Source: Pseudomonadota bacterium
Lineage (GTDB): Bacteria > Pseudomonadota > Alphaproteobacteria > Rhizobiales > Hyphomicrobiaceae
DNA: 10,578 nucleotides
Assembly: GCA_021816505.1 (NCBI GenBank)
Contig: JAKAXS010000062.1
Coordinates: 1 to 10,578, forward strand
Direction of reading: 5' to 3'
Below the pieces are notes generated by a model. That model did no database searches and was not told where the DNA came from. It saw only the letters and a program-made list of their open reading frames with translations. Shown one piece after another: positions 6,164 to 10,578 of the stretch; the stretch's first letter is position 1, and each line of letters starts with the position of its first letter. The translations under genes and the position numbers were made by a program.

Positions 6164-7060
6164 ATGTCCGCCAGCACGCCCGTCTTTCGTTTCGCACCAA
6201 GCCCCAATGGAGAACTCCATCTCGGTCACGCGCTCTCGGCGCTGACGGGCTTCGACATGGCCCGCCGCCTCGGCGGCCGATTTTTGCTGCGCATCGAAGA
6301 CATCGATACCCAGCGCTGCACCGAGGCCAATATCGCCAGCCAGATGGAAGACCTCGCGTGGCTCGGCATCACGTGGGAACAACCGGTGCTGCGGCAGTCG
6401 CAGCACTTCTCCATCTATCGTAAGGCAGCCGAGCGGCTGCGGGCCATGGATTTGCTCTACCCCTGCTTTGCCACCCGCCAGGACATCGCAGCGGCCAAAC
6501 GGCCCGGCACCGTCGATCCCGACGGTGCACCGATCTATCCAGGCCTGCACAAGTTCATGCCGGCCGCCGAGGTCGAGGATCGGATCGCGCGCGGCGAACC
6601 GTTCGCCCTGCGTCTGCACATGGACCGCGCCCTCGAACTCGTCGCCGCGCGCCTCGAGGGCAAACCACTGGCTTTCACAGCCTTCGACGGTGCGGGCACC
6701 GAAACCGCGATGCCCGCGCGGCCCGAGCGGTGGGGCGACACCATCGTCATGCGCAAGGACACGCCGGCCAGCTATCATCTTTCCGTCGTCGTCGACGATG
6801 CGCGTCAGGGCATCAGTCATGTGACGCGCGGGATGGATCTCTTCGCCGCCACCGACTTGCATCGCCTCCTCCAGGTGCTCGTGGACCTGCCAGCGCCGAA
6901 GTATCATCACCATCGCCTGATCACCGACGTGGAGGGCCGCAAGCTCGCCAAAAGCGCGCGCGATACAACTCTGGCCAGTCTGCGGCAGTCGGGCATCACC
7001 CCGGCCGAAATCCGCGCGATGGTGGGACTTAGCGAGGCCGGCTCAACCCATAAAGCATAA
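6164..7060 (+). CDS. gluQRS: Glutamyl-Q tRNA(Asp) synthetase
   Basis: Truncated glutamyl-tRNA synthetase paralogue that activates glutamate without tRNA and transfers it to the queuosine at position 34 of tRNA-Asp. The 298 residues hold only the catalytic domain, with no anticodon-binding domain, which separates it from GltX. Motifs: FRFAPSPNGELHLGHALSAL (9-28, HIGH-type box HLGH at 19-22), LLRIEDIDTQR (41-51), ASYHLSVVVDD (202-212), HVTRGMDL (219-226) and the KMSKS counterpart KLAKS (260-264). The zinc site seems eroded: where E. coli has Cys-X-Cys and Tyr-X3-Cys, this protein has C101-F-A103 and Y125-X3-H129. The ATG at 6164 is chosen because the protein then begins MSASTPVFRF at family length; an upstream TTG at 6128 would overlap the preceding gene. 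No strong ribosome site is seen. The enzyme presupposes a queuosine pathway or queuine salvage in the cell. Confidence 0.94.
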   Translation: MSASTPVFRFAPSPNGELHLGHALSALTGFDMARRLGGRFLLRIEDIDTQRCTEANIASQMEDLAWLGITWEQPVLRQSQHFSIYRKAAERLRAMDLLYPCFATRQDIAAAKRPGTVDPDGAPIYPGLHKFMPAAEVEDRIARGEPFALRLHMDRALELVAARLEGKPLAFTAFDGAGTETAMPARPERWGDTIVMRKDTPASYHLSVVVDDARQGISHVTRGMDLFAATDLHRLLQVLVDLPAPKYHHHRLITDVEGRKLAKSARDTTLASLRQSGITPAEIRAMVGLSEAGSTHKA

Positions 7061-7100
7061 CTCCTGATCCAATTTTCCTGTGGCCGCCCAGCCCATTAGC

Positions 7101-7109
7101 GCGTACACT
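7101..7109 (+). promoter_or_regulatory. Possible -10 region, GCGTACACT motif (copy 2)
   Basis: Identical nonamer to 5561-5569, located 41 bases before the GTG start at 7150 and about 40 bases after the gluQRS stop, so the DUF1287 gene may have its own promoter. No -35 match is visible. Weak call. Confidence 0.25.
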
Positions 7110-7149
7110 TCAGATCAGGGACGGCGATAATGCCAGCGGGCGGGTACGC

Positions 7150-8682
7150 GTGAAGAAGCCCCACAAACACAAGCCTGGTCGGCCGGAACACAAGCCGGGT
7201 CGGCCTGCCGCGCACGGCGTTCGGCCGGCGCACGGCGAGGCTGCGCCGCTCGTTGGCCATTCGACGCGCCGTCAATCCGCACCCGCTCGCGTCGATTCGC
7301 GTCGCGCACAGGCCGCGCGCCGTGTCAGCCCGCCGACGCTCTACCGCCGCCCCAATCCGCTGCACATTCAGTCGCGCGACGACCGCCAGACGCTACGGCT
7401 GCTGCTTCTGCCGTTCGTCGTCATGGCCCTGGCGCTCGCCATTCTGCCGTCGCTGCACATCTTCCCGACATTGCACGACCTGATCGCGCAGACGCCGCTG
7501 CAAACGGCTCCGCTCGTGACCGACGTCACGGAGCTGTCCTCGCAACAGGCTCCGCGTCCGATCGCCAGCGCGCCGCAGGCCCTCACAGCTGCCGCTCAGC
7601 CGGACACGCCATCGCTCCAACTCTCCGACGGCGAGCGCTCGGTCGTCGCCCCCAGGAGTGACGTCGCTCAGATACCAACGGCCTACGCCGCCTTAGCCAC
7701 GGCGGCACCAACCGTCCCCACCTTGGAAGCCGCGCGGAGCGCTGGCGTTGCATCACTCAGCTGGGCTGACCCAGCGATCCCCTCCGCGACGCAGAACGTC
7801 GCGCCTGCAGTATCCGCTGCCGCTCCCGCGTTACGTCTGACGGACGTGCGCAGCACGACAACTCCTGCGCCGCCGGCACGCCCGGCCCAAATGGCCATCA
7901 CCGTGCTGAGCGCCGCGCAGTTGCCGGAACTGACCGGCCTTGCACCTTCGCATCCGGCGCTGCTCGTGCCGCTGCCGCCCTCACCGTATGAACTGAGCTG
8001 TCCGGTGACTTACGCCTCCGCGGCGCCGACCGAGGACGAGCCCGATTCCGCAGTATCCAGTGCGCCATTCGGCGAGCGCCTCGCCACTGCGGCAGCCGGT
8101 CAGACGAAGCACTTCGTCATCTATGACGACAAGTACCGGCAAATTTCGCGCGCCGGCGGCGACGTGCCGGCCCTTTACGGCGTCTGCACGGACGTCATTG
8201 TGCGGGCCTACAGGTCTCTCGGCATCGATCTGCAGACGCTGGTGCAGGCATCGCGTCTCGGCGCGGGCGATCCCAACATCGACCACCGTCGCACGGAAAC
8301 GCTGCGCCGCTTCCTCGCGCGCTATGGCCAGACGCTGCCCGTTACGCCCTTCGGTGAAGACTATCGCCCCGGCGACATCGTGACGTACTGGCGGCCGCAG
8401 AACTCCGGCTCGCGGTCGCACATCGCGGTGGTCGCCGCAACCCGCGGGCCATCGGGCAACCCGATGATCATCCACAACCGGGGCTGGGGCCCTCAAGTCG
8501 AAGACGGTCTGTTCGTCGATCGCATCACCGGCCACTACCGCTACGACGGCGCAGCGCGCCCGTCCGTACCCCCGGAACTGGCTTCGACGAAGGCCAAGCC
8601 ATTTCCGCTAGCCCCGGCCGCCACGCGGGCGGCGGCGCAAAGCACTGGATCGTTGCCATTTGCCGGGCAAAACGGCCTCTGA
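7150..8682 (+). CDS. Membrane-tethered DUF1287 domain protein
   Basis: A 510-residue protein in four parts. Residues 1-80 are strongly basic and Pro-rich, starting with a doubled HKPGRP motif. Residues about 82-104 (LRLLLLPFVVMALALAILPSL) form one membrane helix. Residues about 105-306 are an Ala/Pro/Ser/Thr-rich, low-complexity linker. From F307 to about 480 lies a DUF1287 domain with its diagnostic YDDKYRQISRAGGDVP, GVCTDVIVRAYRSLGIDLQ, GDPNIDHRR, YRPGDIVTYW and SRSHIAVV. C346 and H424 sit where the nucleophile and His of NlpC/P60-like cysteine peptidases or amidases would be; that catalytic role is inference, as the family is uncharacterised. Topology suggests N-terminus in the cytosol and catalytic domain in the periplasm, reaching toward peptidoglycan. 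Typical DUF1287 proteins are about 200 residues, so the tail and linker are extra. The start is a GTG with a weak ribosome site, overlapped by the stop of a seven-codon leader. The next in-frame Met (M92) lies inside the membrane helix. Confidence 0.85.
   Translation: MKKPHKHKPGRPEHKPGRPAAHGVRPAHGEAAPLVGHSTRRQSAPARVDSRRAQAARRVSPPTLYRRPNPLHIQSRDDRQTLRLLLLPFVVMALALAILPSLHIFPTLHDLIAQTPLQTAPLVTDVTELSSQQAPRPIASAPQALTAAAQPDTPSLQLSDGERSVVAPRSDVAQIPTAYAALATAAPTVPTLEAARSAGVASLSWADPAIPSATQNVAPAVSAAAPALRLTDVRSTTTPAPPARPAQMAITVLSAAQLPELTGLAPSHPALLVPLPPSPYELSCPVTYASAAPTEDEPDSAVSSAPFGERLATAAAGQTKHFVIYDDKYRQISRAGGDVPALYGVCTDVIVRAYRSLGIDLQTLVQASRLGAGDPNIDHRRTETLRRFLARYGQTLPVTPFGEDYRPGDIVTYWRPQNSGSRSHIAVVAATRGPSGNPMIIHNRGWGPQVEDGLFVDRITGHYRYDGAARPSVPPELASTKAKPFPLAPAATRAAAQSTGSLPFAGQNGL
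7168..7208 (+). repeat. 21-bp tandem duplication in the 5' end of the DUF1287 gene
   Basis: CACAAGCCTGGTCGGCCGGA (7168-7187) is followed with a 21-base period by CACAAGCCGGGTCGGCCTGC (7189-7208), differing at three positions. It encodes HKPGRPE then HKPGRPA, a Lys/Arg/Pro-rich repeat in the cytosolic tail. A degenerate further unit (HGVRPAHG) may follow. Period divisible by three keeps the frame. Confidence 0.75.
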
Positions 8683-8693
8683 GGCCGGCACGC

Positions 8694-8708
8694 TTAACGT
8701 CTCGTTAA
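8694..8708 (+). promoter_or_regulatory. CtrA-type box, TTAA-N7-TTAA
   Basis: TTAACGTCTCGTTAA is an exact match to the TTAA-N7-TTAA binding consensus of CtrA, the essential cell-cycle response regulator of Alphaproteobacteria. It sits in a 17-bp perfect palindrome with a 3-base centre (8693-8709, arms CTTAACG/CGTTAAG). It stands 12 bases after the DUF1287 stop and 150 bases before the ATG at 8859, in the only AT-rich patch of the region, so it most likely controls the small downstream gene. Binding is inferred from the motif; another dimeric repressor could use the same palindrome. Confidence 0.5.
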
Positions 8709-8780
8709 GAACTTGCATGAGGTTGGAAACCAAAACCTTATGAAATGGCTTGTCAAAACCTTCGAATAGATTCACCGTCA

Positions 8781-8795
8781 TTAACGGCCCGTTTG
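8781..8795 (+). promoter_or_regulatory. Half-degenerate second copy of the TTAACG-N3-CGTT box
   Basis: TTAACGGCCCGTTTG repeats the first ten defined positions of the 8694 box (TTAACG, three spacer bases, CGTT) but ends TG in place of AA. It begins 87 bases after the first box and 78 bases before the ATG at 8859. It could be a weaker site for the same regulator. Confidence 0.3.
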
Positions 8796-8858
8796 CATTT
8801 GTCGGCGTCAGCGCCAGCCGTTTATCACGCGAAATTCGCCGAAGAGTTTGGAGCCGTC

Positions 8859-9194
8859 ATGTCGCTGCTCACGTTGCTGATCGCACGTTTCTCAGCCAAT
8901 CGACGCCCCGCGCCTTCGCCGGTCTCCTCGGTGCAGGCTCGCGTGCCCTTGAATGATCAAATGAGCCGCCTGGAAGGCGTCATCTCCGCCTCGATCGAGC
9001 GGAGCGCCTTGTCGGGCCGCTACCATACCGCTGCCGAAGACCAGCTGGACGCCGCAACCTACGCGCTGCGCGAGCTGATGAAGGACCTCTCGGCCGTGAT
9101 GCCGATCCCGTCCTTGCACACTGGCGCCGCCTTGTACCAGCTGCCGGTTGCTGCCCCTACCGACCGCCGCGCTCGCGTTTCCGCCGCGGCGTAG
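8859..9194 (+). CDS. Small protein of unknown function with predicted helical core
   Basis: A 111-residue protein, MSLLTLLIARFSANRRP..., that I do not recognise. Residues 1-11 form a short hydrophobic segment ending in a basic patch (RFSANRR), too short for a membrane span and possibly an amphipathic membrane-contact helix. A Pro/Ser-rich stretch (17-32) leads into a likely helical core, about 35-80, with RLEGVISASIERSALSGRYH and DQLDAATYALRELMKDLSAVM. The tail is Ala/Arg-rich. No Cys and no catalytic motif are visible. The ATG at 8859 is preferred because GGAG lies five bases upstream; the frame is open to an ATG at 8745, but that extension would cover the putative regulatory boxes. The 176 bases before it carry the CtrA-type box and its partial copy and no other gene. 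rsmI follows 75 bases later on the same strand. Coding status rests on frame length, ribosome site and a protein-like composition. Confidence 0.68.
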   Translation: MSLLTLLIARFSANRRPAPSPVSSVQARVPLNDQMSRLEGVISASIERSALSGRYHTAAEDQLDAATYALRELMKDLSAVMPIPSLHTGAALYQLPVAAPTDRRARVSAAA

Positions 9195-9269
9195 TGACGG
9201 ATTGTGGCGCTCGCATATCCGGCGGCCAGGCACTAGGCTCGCAGGGGTCCGGTCGACCCAACGAGATCA

Positions 9270-10199
9270 ATGTCAGCGCCCTTGAACGCACCCCCAGCCG
9301 ACGCCGAGCCCGACGCAAGGTTGCCAGCCCGCGTGACTGCGGAGCTTGAGCGCGGCCTTGCGCAGCCGTTGTCCCCCGCCCTCTACATCGTCGCCACGCC
9401 CATCGGAAATCTGTCCGACATCTCCCTGCGCGCCCTGACCGTGCTTTCGAGAGCCGCCGTCATCTACTGCGAAGACACGCGCCACAGCCGCACGCTGTTG
9501 GCGCACTACGCGATCAAGACCACCTTGAAACCCTACCACGAGCACAACGCCGCCGAGCAGCGCGAGCATGTCTTGCATGCCCTCGCGGCTGGCCGCGCCG
9601 TGGCCCTGATATCCGACGCGGGCACGCCGCTGGTGTCGGACCCGGGCTTCAAACTGGTCCGCGAAGCTGCGGCTGCCGGATATGACGTCATCGGCATCCC
9701 AGGCGCTTCGGCGACGCTCACCGCGCTCACCGTCGCGGGCCTGCCCACCGACGCGTTCTTCTTCGCGGGCTTCCTGCCGGCGCGAGAAGGGGCCCGGCAA
9801 ACCCGCATCAAGGAGCTTGGTGCCGTGCCCGGCAGCCTCGTGCTGTTCGAGGCACCGACGCGCATCGCTGAAACGCTGCGCGATCTGGCGGCAGGCCTTG
9901 GGAACCGGCCCGCTGCCGTCACCCGCGAGTTGACCAAACTGCACGAAGACGTCCGCCGGGGAACGCTTTTAGAACTCGCCGAAGCTTTCACGGGCACCGA
10001 GACGAGGGGCGAGATCGCCATCGTCGTCGGACCACCGCTGGCAGCCGACATCAGCGATGACGACATCGAACAAAAACTCCGCACGGCCATGCAGACGATG
10101 AGCCTGCGCGACGCGGCGCGCGCCGTGTCCGACGCGCTCGGCGTACCGAAGGCGCGCGTCTACGACATCGGTCTCGCACTGAAGAGCAGCGACCGATGA
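9270..10199 (+). CDS. rsmI: 16S rRNA (cytidine(1402)-2'-O)-methyltransferase
   Basis: SAM-dependent methyltransferase of the tetrapyrrole-methylase fold that puts a 2'-O-methyl on C1402 in the decoding centre of 16S rRNA, together with RsmH giving m4Cm. The 309 residues show ALYIVATPIGNLSDISLRAL (37-56), YCEDTRHSRTLL (66-77), ISDAGTPLVSDPG (114-126), IPGASA (143-148), FFAGFLPAR (164-172), LVLFEAPTRI, RELTKLHED and RGEIAIVVG, all hallmark RsmI blocks. The C-terminal helical part (SLRDAARAVSDALGVPKARVYDIGL) is the usual small domain. A poorly conserved N-terminal stretch of about 35 residues precedes the fold; starting at the ATG 9270 gives the length seen in alphaproteobacteria. The TGA overlaps the ATG of yraN (ATGA), so the two are translationally coupled, a conserved pair in this class. 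Confidence 0.97.
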   Translation: MSAPLNAPPADAEPDARLPARVTAELERGLAQPLSPALYIVATPIGNLSDISLRALTVLSRAAVIYCEDTRHSRTLLAHYAIKTTLKPYHEHNAAEQREHVLHALAAGRAVALISDAGTPLVSDPGFKLVREAAAAGYDVIGIPGASATLTALTVAGLPTDAFFFAGFLPAREGARQTRIKELGAVPGSLVLFEAPTRIAETLRDLAAGLGNRPAAVTRELTKLHEDVRRGTLLELAEAFTGTETRGEIAIVVGPPLAADISDDDIEQKLRTAMQTMSLRDAARAVSDALGVPKARVYDIGLALKSSDR

Positions 10200-10578
10200 T
10201 CCAGCGCGTCAGCAAGTTCAAGGCAGAACGCCAGGCCCGCTATCGCCGCGGGCTCGCGTCGGAGTATCTGGCCGCTGCGTTGCTCATGGCAAAGGGTTAC
10301 CGCATTCTGGCGCGGCGCTATCAGGCATCGGCTGGGGAGATAGACCTCATCGCCTGCCGCGGCCGCCGTCTTGTCTTCGTCGAAGTGAAGCAGCGTCTCA
10401 CGTTGCAGGATTGCGAAGCCTCGGTCACGAGCAATCAGCGCGCCCGCGTGCGCCGCGCCGCGGATCAATGGCTGGCACACCAACCGAACTATCGCGCTCA
10501 TGACATCACGTTCGACGTGATATTCCTTACGCCGCGCCGGTGGCCGCGGCGATGCTGCCGCCGACTATGCCGAAGCAG
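10196..10578 (+). CDS. yraN: YraN, UPF0102 nuclease-fold protein (3' end outside window)
   Basis: The 127 codons in the window, MIQRVSKFKAERQARYRRG..., match the UPF0102/YraN family: RRGLASEYLAAALLMAKGYRILARRY (17-42), then GEIDLIA (47-53) and LVFVEVKQR (59-67), which supply the Glu/Asp/Glu-X-Lys residues of a restriction-endonuclease-like (PD-(D/E)XK) core related to archaeal Holliday junction resolvases. Later come SNQRARVRRAADQWLA and HDITFDVIFLTPRRWPRR, the normal C-terminal strand region. Nuclease function is inferred from fold; the cellular role is not settled. No stop occurs before 10578, so the gene is partial, although typical proteins are 115-130 residues and the end should be close. 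It starts inside the rsmI stop (ATGA). In many alphaproteobacteria gshB follows, which cannot be checked here. Confidence 0.92.
   Translation, partial: MIQRVSKFKAERQARYRRGLASEYLAAALLMAKGYRILARRYQASAGEIDLIACRGRRLVFVEVKQRLTLQDCEASVTSNQRARVRRAADQWLAHQPNYRAHDITFDVIFLTPRRWPRRCCRRLCRS

Noticed and set aside
6110..6913. 267-codon minus-strand frame over gluQRS
   Set aside because: Antisense to a complete, motif-bearing synthetase; no ribosome site or domain.
8673..8687. Terminator at the DUF1287 stop (CGGCCTCTGAGGCCG)
   Set aside because: A small palindrome over the stop codon with only a 5-bp usable stem and no T-run; too weak to call.
9273..9944. 223-codon minus-strand frame over rsmI
   Set aside because: Shadow of a conserved gene; Gly/Arg/Gln-rich with no recognisable domain.
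1..10578. Mobile island, toxin-antitoxin pair, anti-phage or other accessory system
   Set aside because: No integrase, transposase, tRNA, direct-repeat boundary or composition shift is visible, and most genes belong to conserved chromosomal families.

Overview
The window is GC-rich, tightly packed bacterial chromosome with 12 protein-coding genes, 10 of them complete. The gene families point to an alphaproteobacterium, probably of the order Hyphomicrobiales: a pyrF-DUF1330 pair, a DUF6460-like membrane protein, rsmI followed by yraN, and a TTAA-N7-TTAA box typical of the alphaproteobacterial regulator CtrA. This taxonomic placement is inferred from family content, not from a phylogenetic marker. 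I see no rRNA, tRNA, CRISPR array, insertion sequence, prophage or integration site, and no gene-free stretch longer than about 180 bases.

Left part (1-3208, minus strand): a DNA-repair pair, the DEXH-box helicase Lhr-Core followed by the metallophosphoesterase PdeM. The two genes overlap by 53 bases and PdeM runs off the left edge. In other bacteria they belong to a four-gene 'ligase-associated' repair cluster with an ATP-dependent DNA ligase and a metallo-beta-lactamase-fold exonuclease. Neither partner lies upstream here, because the next gene is divergent.

Middle (3358-4726, plus strand): a small two-helix membrane protein, then pyrF (last step of UMP synthesis) with a DUF1330 gene 23 bases behind it. 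Between DUF1330 and the convergent glycosylase gene lies a striking 122-bp palindromic element (4734-4855) with three perfect stems that can pair in alternative ways. Next come a minus-strand AlkA-type DNA glycosylase and, divergent from it, a small exported protein closely followed by gluQRS (tRNA-Asp queuosine glutamylation). The GluQRS protein has a degraded zinc site.

Right part (7150-10578, plus strand): a 510-residue protein with a basic cytosolic tail, one membrane helix, a long Ala/Pro-rich linker and a C-terminal DUF1287 domain; a small protein of unknown function with a textbook CtrA-like box upstream; then rsmI (16S rRNA C1402 2'-O-methylation) overlapping yraN by ATGA. YraN runs off the right edge.

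Overall this is mostly core or conserved chromosome, with a loose repair theme (Lhr, PdeM, AlkA-like, YraN). I found no convincing new multi-gene system. The items most worth a second look are the palindromic element, the CtrA-box gene, the membrane-tethered DUF1287 protein and the incomplete Lhr/PdeM repair cluster.
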